Notes: generated by a model not told the origin, from the sequence alone. A stretch of DNA of 36,790 nt from Streptomyces flavidovirens DSM 40150 (GCF_000429085.1 NZ_AUBE01000037.1:1-36790); one strand, 5' to 3'; positions 21,680 to 29,772 are shown, numbered from the stretch's first letter. Numbers and translations: made by a program.

Positions 21680-23212
21680 ATGGTGGTCAGTCGTCGAAGG
21701 GTGCTGTGGGGCGGAGCGCAGGCGTTGGCCCTGGCCAGTGCGGGCCGGATGACTGCGGGTGTCGCGCAGGCCGTGCCCGTGCGGCACACGCCAACCTGGG
21801 AAGGCAGCCTGCCGGCCTCGTCGTGGCGCAGCCTCGAACGGGCGCTGAGCCTCGGTGCCGGGCTCTACCGGCCCGGGAACGCCAATTACCAGAAGCTGGT
21901 GCTGCCGGACAACCGGCGCTATGCGGCGGTGCGGCCGGCGGGCATCACCGCGTGCGCCACGGAGAAGGACGTGCGGGCGGCTCTGGGGTGGGCCGCCGAC
22001 CACGGGATGCCGTTCGCCGTGCGCTCGGGCGGTCACAATTACGCCGGTTACTCCACCACGACAGGACTGCTGATCAGCCTGCGCCGCATGCGCGGTGTGG
22101 TCCCCAGCGGTCACCGGCTCGTGCTGGGCGGAGGCGCCACCAACTCCGACGTCTACGAGGCGAAAGCGGCGAACCTGTACTTCCCCGGCGGCCGTTGCCC
22201 CGGCGTGGGCGTCGCCGGGCTCACCCTGGGCGGGGGCTTGGGCTTCAACGACCGCAAGTGGGGCCTAACGTGTGACCGGCTGGTGGAGACACGCCTGGTA
22301 CTGGCCGACGGCTCCCTGGTACGGGCCAGCGCGCGGGAGAACGCGGATCTGTTCTGGGCGTGCCGAGGCGGAGCCGGCGGCAACTTCGGCATCAACACCG
22401 GTTTCACCTTCGAGGCCGTCGACGTCTCCGCCCAGCGCGCCACCGTCTTCGACCTGACCTTTCCCGTCCGACAGGGCGTCGAGGTCATGGCCGCCGTCCA
22501 AGAAGCCCTGGCCGCGGACGAGCACAACGCCCTGGACGTGCGCATCGGCTTCAAGAACGAGGGGCAGGGCAACGGCGGGACGCTGTGGCTCCTGGGCCAG
22601 CGCCTGGGCGGCCAGGACAGCCTTCAGCGGGCACTCGCACCCGTACTGTCCCTGCGCCCGAAGAAGGCATTCGTGCAGGAGCGGCACTTCTGGGACGCCC
22701 AGGACTACCTCATGGAACGCCCTGGCACGCCGGCGGCCAGTGCCTCCAAGTCGCTCGTACCGGACAGCCACATCGGCCGACCCGCTGTCGAGGACATCAT
22801 CGGCTGGATCGAGGACTGGCAACCCGGCCAGAGGGGCAACGCCGGCTACGTGACACTGTTCGCCATGGGCGGCTCCAGCGCCCAGCCGGGGAACGGCGAA
22901 ACCGCATACCCGCACCGGCGGGGAACGTTCGTCATCGACATCGGCAGCCACTGGCACACCGACACTCCCCGCCAGACCGTCGACGGCCTGCTCGCTCAGC
23001 TGCGGACGATGCACCGCACCCTGCGACGCGGCCTCGAGACCTCCGCCGCGTACGTCAACTTCCCCGACCCGGACCTGCACGACTGGCAGCACGCCTACTA
23101 CGGCGCGAACTACGAACGTCTGACCGACGTCAAGCATCACTACGACCCGACCGGGCTTTTCCGCTACGGCCAGAGCATCGGCGTCGCTGATACCGCGACG
23201 GCGCACCCCTGA
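21680..23212 (+). CDS. Tat-exported berberine-bridge-type FAD oxidase, 510 aa
   Basis: The N-terminus MVVSRRRVLWGGAQALALAS is a twin-arginine signal; with ATG 21680 after GGAG it gives the normal N-region. The FAD-binding (PCMH) domain follows, with His119 in RSGGHNYAGYS and Cys173 in GGRCPGVGVAGLTLGGG, the two residues that bind FAD bicovalently in berberine bridge enzyme-like oxidases. WACRGGAGGNFGI is also typical. The C-terminal BBE motif is YVNFPDPDLHDWQHAYYGAN with HHYDPTGLFRYGQSI. Such enzymes oxidise sugars, alkaloid-like or polyketide substrates with O2, here outside the membrane, producing H2O2. The next gene is another flavoenzyme, 336 bp downstream; shared function is uncertain. 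Confidence 0.9.
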   Translation: MVVSRRRVLWGGAQALALASAGRMTAGVAQAVPVRHTPTWEGSLPASSWRSLERALSLGAGLYRPGNANYQKLVLPDNRRYAAVRPAGITACATEKDVRAALGWAADHGMPFAVRSGGHNYAGYSTTTGLLISLRRMRGVVPSGHRLVLGGGATNSDVYEAKAANLYFPGGRCPGVGVAGLTLGGGLGFNDRKWGLTCDRLVETRLVLADGSLVRASARENADLFWACRGGAGGNFGINTGFTFEAVDVSAQRATVFDLTFPVRQGVEVMAAVQEALAADEHNALDVRIGFKNEGQGNGGTLWLLGQRLGGQDSLQRALAPVLSLRPKKAFVQERHFWDAQDYLMERPGTPAASASKSLVPDSHIGRPAVEDIIGWIEDWQPGQRGNAGYVTLFAMGGSSAQPGNGETAYPHRRGTFVIDIGSHWHTDTPRQTVDGLLAQLRTMHRTLRRGLETSAAYVNFPDPDLHDWQHAYYGANYERLTDVKHHYDPTGLFRYGQSIGVADTATAHP

Positions 23213-23548
23213 CCAGAAGTTCTTTGACCGACGGGGCAGTGTCCAGGACGCCGCCAGCGCGGCAAGCAATCCGGTGCTGTTGTCCGGCGCGCAGGGCGGG
23301 GGCGGCTTCGATGTCGATCTCTCCCGCAGACGGCGATCAGAGCGAGGCCATGGTCGGTGTGCTGGACGGGGAGGTCAGATCGTCAGTCACGAGAGGGGCT
23401 CCTGGCCGGTGCCGGGCCGGCGGTGAAGAGCCCTCAGCATCGATCGGCCCGGCCGCTCACGAATCGTGGTGCTCCTGGGGCCGCAGCCGTGTAAGTAAGC
23501 CCGGAGGGATGAGCACGCAGAGGGGGGACATGGGATCGGGGTGTTGCG
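23213..23548. other. Intergenic region, no gene seen
   Basis: Separates two flavoenzyme genes on the same strand. No coding frame is supported, and no clear hairpin was found; it presumably holds the promoter for the DAO-family gene. Confidence 0.4.
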
Positions 23549-25075
23549 GTGAGTGTGGACGTTGCTGTCGTGGGAAACGGTGTGCTCGGCTTGTCGGTGG
23601 CCCTGGAACTGGCACGCCGGGACAGTCGCCTGCGTATCGCTGTTGTCGGCCCACGAGCCCGGACCGGGGCGGCGACCCCAGCGGCCGGCGCCATGTTGAA
23701 CTGTTTCGGCGAGGTGACGCAGTACACCGACCGCCATCCCGCAGCCCAAGCCCGCTTCGCCCTTGCACGGCGTGCCCTGGACGCCTGGCCGGACTGGCTC
23801 GCCAGGCTCGCTGAGGATGCGGGAGGAACCGACGGCGGCCGGGCGCTGCGCAACAGCCACATCCCCGGCACCTTCGTGCTCCTGAGCGCACGATCGGGCC
23901 GCATCACCGACCGAAACTTCGAGGCTTTGCGTCTCGCGCTCGTCGAGTACGGTGAGCCGCACGAGGCAGTCGACCCCGCTGATGTGCCCGGGCTCGCACC
24001 TCGCCCTGACGCACGGCCTCTGCGCGCCCTGTACCTGCAGCGTGAAGGCACCGTCGACGCCCGCCGCGTCCTGGCCGCCCTGGAAGCGGCGGCCACCACC
24101 CACGGTGTGGAGTTCTGGCCTTTGACCGCCACCGCGCTGGTCGCCGACAACGAGACCGTGCGGGGCATCCAGCTGGACGACGGCCGGATGCTGCAGGCCA
24201 CCACAGTAGTTGTGGCAGCCGGCAGCATGAGCGGGGAACTCGCCGCCACAGCGCTCCCGCCTGGTGCCGTTCCTCCCATGCTCCACGGCACCGGACTGGC
24301 CGTCCTCACACGACGCGAAAATGCTGGTGGTGTGACGCGGGCCGTGCGAACCCCCAACCGGGCGGCCACCTGCGGCCTGCACGTCCTGCCCACCTCGGGC
24401 GGGCACTACGTCGGCGCCACCAGCGTCATCACCCCCCAGCTGTCCGCAGGGCCGGAACTCGGGGTGGCCCACGAGATGCTGCGAGCAGCCTGCGAACAGA
24501 TCGACCGGCAACTCGCCGCCGCCCAGGTCACCGCCTGGCTGTGCGGACGGCGCCCCATCCCACTCGACGGCTTTCCCCTGCTCGGCCCCTCACGCCTCCT
24601 TCACGGACTGATCTTCGCCACCGGCACTTACCGCGACGGTTTCCACAACTCACCCGCCATCGCCCGATGCATCGCGGACACCCTGCTGGGGGCCACCCCA
24701 CCGGACAAGGACTTGTCCTGGTTCACCCCCGAACGCCCACCGATCCAGACCATGACCGTCTCCCAAGCCATCGACGAAGCCGTCATCCACTCCATCGACG
24801 CCGCCTACGAGCACGATCTACGCCTCCCCGCGCTCCTTGGCGACACACACCTCACCGACGGCCTGCACCAACGCGCCAAAGACTTCCACGACCACTTGCC
24901 CCACCCGATCGCCCTCCCACCCGAAATCGCCATCTCACAACTGCTGCTGCCCGCCCGCAGCCCCGGTGAGGCACAGCACCTCACCTGGCTGTCGGACTAC
25001 CTGCACGCCGCGCACCAGCACCACAGACCTGCTGAATACGCCACCAGACAAGCCAGCCATACCGCAACACCTTAG
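23549..25075 (+). CDS. FAD-dependent oxidoreductase of the DAO (glycine/D-amino-acid oxidase) family, 508 aa
   Basis: The N-terminal Rossmann motif is VDVAVVGNGVLGLSVALELA. AATPAAGAMLNCFGE fits the loop of DAO/ThiO-like enzymes; REGTVDARRVLAALEAAA and VVVAAGSMSGELA are further FAD-domain blocks; CGRRPIPLDGFPLLGPSRLL and YRDGFHNSPAIARCIADTLL form the C-terminal substrate/FAD signature. It should oxidise an amine or amino acid to the imine. About 125 residues after position 385 (IDEAVIHSIDAAYEHDLRLP and following) extend beyond the usual length and are helical, of unknown role. GTG 23549 is used; GTG 23555 is equally possible. The IS5 element begins immediately after its stop, so any downstream operon partner may have been cut off. 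Confidence 0.82.
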   Translation: MSVDVAVVGNGVLGLSVALELARRDSRLRIAVVGPRARTGAATPAAGAMLNCFGEVTQYTDRHPAAQARFALARRALDAWPDWLARLAEDAGGTDGGRALRNSHIPGTFVLLSARSGRITDRNFEALRLALVEYGEPHEAVDPADVPGLAPRPDARPLRALYLQREGTVDARRVLAALEAAATTHGVEFWPLTATALVADNETVRGIQLDDGRMLQATTVVVAAGSMSGELAATALPPGAVPPMLHGTGLAVLTRRENAGGVTRAVRTPNRAATCGLHVLPTSGGHYVGATSVITPQLSAGPELGVAHEMLRAACEQIDRQLAAAQVTAWLCGRRPIPLDGFPLLGPSRLLHGLIFATGTYRDGFHNSPAIARCIADTLLGATPPDKDLSWFTPERPPIQTMTVSQAIDEAVIHSIDAAYEHDLRLPALLGDTHLTDGLHQRAKDFHDHLPHPIALPPEIAISQLLLPARSPGEAQHLTWLSDYLHAAHQHHRPAEYATRQASHTATP

Positions 25076-26063
25076 AGGGCGTTTGATCTAGGCAGATTGC
25101 CCTTTCTGTCCTAGTAGGTTCCTCGCCAGGTTGGTGTTGTCTCGTCCGTTATGCGTTTGGCGAGGTTGTCGATGGATGCGATGTGGATCATGGCCTCGGA
25201 GCTGGTGGTGAGGGTCTCTTAGTCGCGGGCCAGGCGCCGGTGCATCATGATCCACCCGATGCTCCGCTCTACCACCCAGCGTCTCTTCACCACGTGAAAT
25301 CCGCGAACTCCGGGGTTTCTGTTGACGACTTCGACGTCGATTCCGAGCTGGGCCCGTGTTCGACGACCGCATTCTTGAAGCCGGTGTCGACCCAGCTCTT
25401 GGCGATGGTCGGGTACGTCTTCTTCGCCTGGTCGAGAAGGCGCATTCCCAGGGTGTTCTCGGACAGGCCGGCGGCGGTGACGGTCACGGCGAGGATCAGG
25501 CCGATCGTGTCGGTCAGGATGCCGCGCTTCCGCCCGACGATCTTCTTGGCGGCATCGGTTCCCTGGCTGGTCACGGGCACATTGCTCGAGGTCTTCACGC
25601 TCTGGGTGTCGATGACGGACCCTGTGGGTTCCGGCTTGCGGCCCTCCTTCGCGCGGGCCAGGCCGGTGAGGTCGTAGTTGAGCTGGGCGAAGATTCCCTC
25701 GTCACGCCAGGCCGCGTAGTAGAAATAGACGGTGCCGTGTCCCGGGAAGTCGTGCGGGAGGTATTTCCGCAACGTCGGCTCGATCAGGGCCCATCGGGCG
25801 TCGGACAGGTCGCTGGGGTAGGGCTTCCGCTGGCTCACGCCGTAGCGTGATCACTGGTCATACCGGAAGGCGGCGTTCCGCTGCCTCTCAGGCGTTTCTG
25901 TGATCTTTTCGAACCAAACGGATTTCAGGATGCAACTACGGATGAGACGGGCAGGTAAGTTCGCCACCCCTGAAGGCGCGATAGTCACCCACCCGTTCAT
26001 ACACCACACAATGCGACATGGGTGAAAGGCTCTTACCGGGCTTGACCTGCATAAACGCCCTCT
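25074..26063. mobile_element. IS5-family insertion sequence (990 bp) with perfect 11-bp terminal inverted repeats
   Basis: AGAGGGCGTTT (25074-25084) and AAACGCCCTCT (26053-26063) are exact inverse complements and enclose the transposase gene. The left end touches the stop of the DAO gene. No clear target duplication is visible. The 190 bp between the transposase start and the right end are longer than needed and contain no gene. Confidence 0.75.
25111..25838 (-). pseudogene. IS5-family transposase with internal deletion, frameshift and nonsense codon
   Basis: It starts normally (SQRKPYPSDLSDARWALIEP) but then jumps from EPTLR to KYLPHDFPGHGTVYFYYAAW, losing the roughly 40 residues usually between them. 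The core continues (SVIDTQSVKTSSNVPVTSQG, RKRGILTDTIGLILAVTVTA, KSWVDTGFKNAVVEHG). Near 25355 a frameshift occurs; the other frame goes on as LGIDVEVVNRNPGVRGFHVV, RRWVVERSIGWIMMHRRLAR and is then broken by TAA in place of Tyr (near 25221) before ETLTTSSEAMIHIASIDNLA. With three lesions it is inactive, though its ends could still be used by an intact relative. Confidence 0.85.
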
Positions 26064-26508
26064 GAGAATCCGTCTGTAATCCTCCGTTGATCTTGTGCTG
26101 GCACCCCAGAGGCTGTATCCGGGCTCTGGGGGCACGGGTGTGTGGCAGCAGCCTTTGCGGAGAGCTTGTAGGTGCTTCGGCCCTTTGGAGGGTGCGCCTT
26201 CCGCTGCGGGGCTCTTCGTCGGATTCCCCGGATGGTCTCGACGGTCCAGGGCAGCGCCGTACAGGAGCGCAGGAGCCACCCGCTGCAGCGGGTGCAGGCC
26301 CGTCAGAACCTGCTTCTGAGGCTGGTATGACAAGTTAGTAGTCACTGTGACAGTCGCTGAGCGTATGCGGGACACGGAAAGTGAACCGAGTAGGGATCTG
26401 CCGAACTGGTGTTTCTAGTTCATGCGGAAGTGTGAGATACGGCTTCTATCCGTTGGGAAGATTCCATTTGACTATTACGTGTACGCCGTCGTCCCCTCGG
26501 GAGATCTC
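26064..26508. other. Intergenic region, no gene seen
   Basis: Between the IS5 right end and the secreted four-cysteine peptide. Open frames on both strands lack motifs. The A+T-richer stretch at 26420-26490 directly before the next gene is the likely promoter area. Confidence 0.4.
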
Positions 26509-26808
26509 ATGATTCGTGTCCGACGTCTTGCCAGCCTGACTGGCGCTGTTGTCACGGCTGGACTGGTCCTTGGGCTGGCCAGCCCCGCCTCAGCCATCGA
26601 ACCTCGCTCCGGTCTGTACAGCAACCTGCAGTTCTGCTTCCCTGACCCCCTCGGAATCATGGGTGTTGACTGCTCGTCGCCGCCGAAGCCGCACTGGGAA
26701 TACCCCACGGAGCAGGCAGCACGCGATGATGCCGCCAAGCAGGGAAAGGAGGCGATGTGGTGCGTACTTCCCATTGCTAATCAGGCTGTTCTTTGCCAGC
26801 GGGTCTAG
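26509..26808 (+). CDS. Secreted four-cysteine small protein, 99 aa
   Basis: ATG 26509 with CGGGAGA five bases before it. The signal peptide is IRVRRLASLTGAVVTAGLVL, then GLASPASA, cleaved before IEPRSG. The mature protein of about 71 residues has four Cys (LQFCFPD, GVDCSS, MWCVLP, VLCQRV), likely forming two disulfides, and a helical charged segment (EQAARDDAAKQGKEA). Upstream in-frame starts at 26422 would place the signal peptide internally and are rejected. No known family; it may be an extracellular inhibitor or toxin-like protein, but nothing proves this. Confidence 0.65.
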   Translation: MIRVRRLASLTGAVVTAGLVLGLASPASAIEPRSGLYSNLQFCFPDPLGIMGVDCSSPPKPHWEYPTEQAARDDAAKQGKEAMWCVLPIANQAVLCQRV

Positions 26809-27002
26809 AACCCTGGCACTGAAGAGGCGGACCAGGAATCGTTCACCGCGACCACCGAGATAACCGTCGTCTGCGGGCGACGCTCTACGGTCGCTGCCCG
26901 CTGGCGTGAGCACGCCTTCGCCGGCCTGGACGTGTGCCGGGTCTCGCGGCGCCGACCGCAGTCCGATCCGCTGCGATGGGCACCGGAATAACGCTCTACG
27001 GC

Positions 27003-27188
27003 TCAGGCGGGTCGCAGTGCCGCCCCTGGCCGCGGCATCGCGGCTGGGGGATGTGGTGGCCGTCGGGTGAGGCGGTGCAGCATCAGCCTGATCGCCGAGA
27101 GGGTGACCATGGCCTCGGCGTGGCGGGGCAGGTTACGAGAACACGGCCGGTTCACCGGGCCCGGACGAACCCGGGCCTGCTCCGGCAC
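27003..27188 (-). pseudogene. Possible transposase C-terminal remnant
   Basis: The minus frame contains LPRHAEAMVTLSAIRLMLHR followed by LTRR and a stop at 27003. This resembles the extreme C-terminus of IS5-type transposases (x-x-H-x-E-A-M-V-x-x-x-x-I-x-L-M-x-R-R-L). Only about 25 residues are convincing. The surrounding bases show no other coding signal. Confidence 0.35.
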
Positions 27189-27423
27189 CGTTCTGGGCGC
27201 ACCACCCGTAGGTTCGGCTACGAGCCCCCTTCGGAAAACATGAACCCACGGCTTTTGTCGGGACTCCCGTGACTTCTAGCGACTCGGCGCATCATCTTCT
27301 GACCTGCGGCGCTGATGAGCCGGGGTTTACTCGATCGCGTGGAGAATTCGACGTTCCGTCGAGTTTCCTGACAGTCCGCCGCTATCCACGACGCATGGTC
27401 GTTACCAGTGAGCTGAGGCGTCG

Positions 27424-27672
27424 ATGACGCTCGCGGTCGTCCGGTCGATCGACACACCGCGACGGCTGTCGACGGCCCAGGAGTACGAGGACTTCGACCA
27501 GGAGCTGGTGGACCAGTTCCTCCTCGCGGGCGTCCGCGGGCTACCGCCCTATTCATCCTGCGCGAAGCCGAGCGGCACGGTGACCGTGTTCGACGCGCAG
27601 TGTGCGGGCATGGCCAGTCGCCCGACTGCCGACGACATACTGGAGAAAGCCCGGCTCCAGTACAATGTGTGA
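27424..27672 (+). pseudogene. Truncated N-terminus of a tyrosine-recombinase-type integrase
   Basis: The start TLAVVRSIDTPRRLSTAQEY, then EDFDQELVDQFLLAGVRG, resembles the SAM-like N-terminal domain of integrases common on Streptomyces mobile elements. After about residue 40 the sequence changes to unrelated matter (SGTVTVFDAQCAGMASRPTA) and stops. It is therefore broken. It is not the missing front of the integrase at 28163, which has its own N-terminal domain of another type. Confidence 0.45.
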
Positions 27673-27679
27673 CTACTAG

Positions 27680-28169
27680 CGACGTCCTGCGGACAGCTGT
27701 GAAGCGCGCCACCCAATAGCAGCCCCTGCTTGGCTGGCCTCCTTTTAGCAGACCATGTTGGAGCTGATCCCAGTGTCGCTCTGCTGGTCCAGAATCTTGC
27801 TGAGCTGGAAAATCTGGGCTTCACTCCTCCTGTTTTCCTGCACGCAGTTCTTCCCGTTAAACGAATTCTGCGGCAGGAGATTCTCGTTAGACGAATACGA
27901 AACGTGCGGCAGGAGATCGGCGCCTCCGCACTGGTTGAGGGGCCCGGTAGTGGGCAACGTGAGCAGGTTGCCTGCTCCCTGTCCGGTCGCGGCGGTCGTG
28001 CGGCCCTGCGCTGCTGCGCCGACGCTCTGGTTGGCGCAGCCATTCTTGATCGCGGGCGAGAGGAAGCTTCCGATTCCGCCGGCCCAGGCTGCGGTGGCGC
28101 CCTGACCGACCGCAGCGAAGGTGAGCGTGACAGCGATCGCGCGGGCGAATGTGCGTAGGTTCATGCCCT
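27680..28169. repeat. Duplicated chaplin-like block, copy 2 (with 3' flank)
   Basis: Matches 18011-18463 from CGACGTCCTGCGG to CATGCCCT and is about 37 bp longer because of an internal tandem duplication near 27870-27915. Similarity stops five bases past the start codon, where integrase coding sequence begins. Confidence 0.7.
27745..28164 (-). CDS. Secreted chaplin-like protein 3, 139 aa
   Basis: Close paralogue of the protein at 18075-18458: signal peptide NLRTFARAIAVTLTFAAVGQ, then GATAAWA; GGIGSFLSPAIKNGC; GAGNLLTLPTTGPLNQCGGA. Mature cysteines are 43, 79, 107 and terminal 139. It has 12 extra residues around 85-100 (LLPHVSYSSNENLLPQNSFN), which come from a duplicated LLP-x-x-S-(Y/F) segment. 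The start codon overlaps the divergent integrase start (28163), so it has lost the upstream region of its paralogue, including any promoter and ribosome binding site. It may therefore be silent even though the reading frame is intact. Confidence 0.65.
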   Translation of the reverse strand: MNLRTFARAIAVTLTFAAVGQGATAAWAGGIGSFLSPAIKNGCANQSVGAAAQGRTTAATGQGAGNLLTLPTTGPLNQCGGADLLPHVSYSSNENLLPQNSFNGKNCVQENRRSEAQIFQLSKILDQQSDTGISSNMVC

Positions 28170-29092
28170 CCGCGCGTATCTACCGGATCTCGCTGACGAG
28201 CTGGGGGTGGATGCTCGCCGGTGAACCGGCGCCGACCGGACCCGCCCGCCGGGGCGCGAAGCCGCCCGTCTTCCCCATCGCCGCGATCGATGACCCGGCG
28301 CTGCCCGAGGTGCTGGCCGAGCTGGCGGCGGCGCGGGCTGACGAGATGGACGCCGACACCGTCAACCGGGAGTTGTCCATCGCGCGCAAGGCGATCGGCT
28401 GGTGGCAGCGCCAGGGTTGGATCGAGTGCGATCCGACGATCGGCATCGAGCGGCGGCCGGCACCGCCGGACCGCACCAAGGCTCTCGCGGAGAATCAGAT
28501 CGCTGCCCTGTGGCGCCTCGACGTCGCGCTGCGGGAGAAGACGCAGTGGAAGATGCTCTACGAGTCCGCCGCACGGGCCGACGAGGTGCTGTGCCTGAAC
28601 GTGGAAGACCTGTACCCGCAGGACAAGCGGGGGAAGATCACGGCCAAGGGCGGGGCGATCGAGTGCATTCACTGGCAGTCCGGCACCGCCCAGCTCCTGC
28701 CCCGCCTCATCGCCCGCCGCACCCGCGGCCCGCTGTTCCTCACCGACCGCAAGGCCCCGGCCGGAACACCGACGCTCGACGTGTGCCCGGAGACCGGCCG
28801 GGCCCGGCTCTCCTACCGCCGCGCTGAGGAGATCTTCGAGGAGAACACGCGGCTGCTGGCCAACCCCCTCGCCTCACCCGACGACATCGAAGATCTGGAC
28901 GGCTGGACGCTTCACCGGCTACGCCACAGTGCCCTCACGCACGACGCGGAGGACGGCACGTCTACCCCGATGCTGCTGGCCCGCTCCCGCCACGCCTCCG
29001 TCCGCTCCCTGGAGCGATACGCACGGCCCGGCGTCGACTCGGTCGCCCGGCACGTCGCAGAGCGCGACCCCGCCGCACGTCGCCGCACGTGA
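28163..29092 (+). CDS. Tyrosine recombinase (site-specific integrase), 309 aa
   Basis: The N-terminal SAM-like domain includes AIDDPALPEVLAELAAARAD and NRELSIARKAIGWWQRQGWI. The catalytic residues are all present: Arg138 (YESAARADEVLCLNVEDL), Lys162 (GKITAKGG), His251-x-x-Arg254 (TLHRLRHSALTH), His277 (ARSRHASVRSLE) and nucleophile Tyr286 (LERYARPG). It would catalyse strand exchange at an att or resolution site in the host DNA. ATG 28163 is the first reasonable start, but it lies in the chaplin-like duplicate's start region and no good ribosome binding site precedes it, so the natural 5' end may be lost. A strong hairpin lies downstream at 29235-29265. Confidence 0.85.
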   Translation: MPSARIYRISLTSWGWMLAGEPAPTGPARRGAKPPVFPIAAIDDPALPEVLAELAAARADEMDADTVNRELSIARKAIGWWQRQGWIECDPTIGIERRPAPPDRTKALAENQIAALWRLDVALREKTQWKMLYESAARADEVLCLNVEDLYPQDKRGKITAKGGAIECIHWQSGTAQLLPRLIARRTRGPLFLTDRKAPAGTPTLDVCPETGRARLSYRRAEEIFEENTRLLANPLASPDDIEDLDGWTLHRLRHSALTHDAEDGTSTPMLLARSRHASVRSLERYARPGVDSVARHVAERDPAARRRT

Positions 29093-29234
29093 CACCCGTC
29101 GTTTGCAGGGCCTGAGCTTCACTCGTGGCTACCTTGCAGCTGGTGTCTGAGCTAGGACACCGGGGCCGATCCGAGCGGATCAGGGCTTCAAGATCATCCC
29201 GTTGCCCCTTTGGCGCGTATCTCGCTACCCCTGA

Positions 29235-29265
29235 GTCTCCCGCCCTCGCAGCGCGGGCGGGAGAC
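29235..29265. terminator. Perfect 11-bp hairpin between integrase and gcvH fragment
   Basis: GTCTCCCGCCC (29235-29245) and GGGCGGGAGAC (29255-29265) are exact complements with a nine-base loop. It lies between convergent genes (ends at 29092 and 29277) and probably terminates both. Confidence 0.65.
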
Positions 29266-29276
29266 ACCCTGCCGCG

Positions 29277-29480
29277 CTATTCGCCGATGGCCGCCCTATA
29301 CCCATCCGCGTCCAAGAGCCGGCCGACCTCGTCCCGGTTGGACAGCTTCAGCTCGAAGATCCACGAGCCGTACGGGTCCCTGTTGATGCCCGCCGGGTAG
29401 GGGATGAGCTCTTTGTTGACGGCGATGACCTCGCCGCTGACTGGGCTGTAGATGTCGGTGGCGGCCTTCACCGATTCCAC
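29277..29480 (-). pseudogene. gcvH: Glycine cleavage H protein (GcvH), C-terminal fragment
   Basis: The minus frame reads VESVKAATDIYSPVSGEVIA, VNKELIPYPAGINRDPYGSW, IFELKLSNRDEVGRLLDADG, YRAAIGE. This is the second half of lipoyl-carrier GcvH, with the lipoylated Lys in ESVKA and the NSDPYG-like motif. The N-terminal ~55-60 residues are missing. The homology begins exactly at the base next to the chaplin's terminator hairpin (29481), so a recombination joint lies here. A GTG is the first codon of the fragment, but without its first half it cannot fold as a normal carrier. Confidence 0.75.
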
Positions 29481-29513
29481 GTGGTCCGCCCGGGAGGGAA
29501 ACGGGCGGACCAC
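29481..29513 (-). terminator. Perfect 12-bp hairpin after the chaplin gene
   Basis: GTGGTCCGCCCG (29481-29492) and CGGGCGGACCAC (29502-29513) are exact complements around a nine-base loop, 22 bases after the chaplin stop. It is the chaplin terminator and marks the edge of the gcvH fragment. Confidence 0.7.
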
Positions 29514-29535
29514 GGTATTAGATTGCCCCCCGATA

Positions 29536-29772
29536 TCAGTAGTTGACGCAGGTGTTGCCGAAGGTCGGATTGAGCAGGCCGACGATGTCGATGGTGTTGC
29601 CGCACGCGTTGAGCGGGACCTGGACCGGCACCTGGATGACGTTGCCGGATACAACGCCGGGCGAGTTGACAGCGGCACCTTGGGCACCGGAGCTTGCCGT
29701 GGCGGCACCAGCGCCAGCGAGGGCGCCGCCCAGGGCCAGAGCGGTCGCGGCGATCGCAATTCGAGTACGCAT
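29536..29772 (-). CDS. Short chaplin (ChpE-H type), 78 aa
   Basis: Signal peptide (RTRIAIAATALALGGALAGA, then GAATA) followed by one canonical chaplin domain: NSPGVVSGNVIQVPVQVPLN, then ACGNTIDIVGLLNPTFGNTC and VNY. Cys57 and Cys75 form the conserved intramolecular disulfide. Length and lack of a sorting signal match the short chaplins that assemble into amyloid fibrils on aerial hyphae and lower surface tension. ATG 29772 has GGAGAG five bases before it. It is an extra accessory copy and sits near the permuted chaplin-like genes. Confidence 0.92.
   Translation of the reverse strand: MRTRIAIAATALALGGALAGAGAATASSGAQGAAVNSPGVVSGNVIQVPVQVPLNACGNTIDIVGLLNPTFGNTCVNY

Noticed and set aside
22265..23269. 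Long minus-strand open frame opposite the berberine-bridge oxidase
   Set aside because: Antisense shadow of a strongly supported gene; no motif and no start signal.
23387..24511. Long minus-strand open frame opposite the DAO-family gene
   Set aside because: Antisense shadow typical of high-GC codon usage; composition without domain features.
25851..26375. 174-codon minus-strand frame crossing the IS5 right end
   Set aside because: It spans the terminal inverted repeat and joins IS and flanking DNA; no motif.
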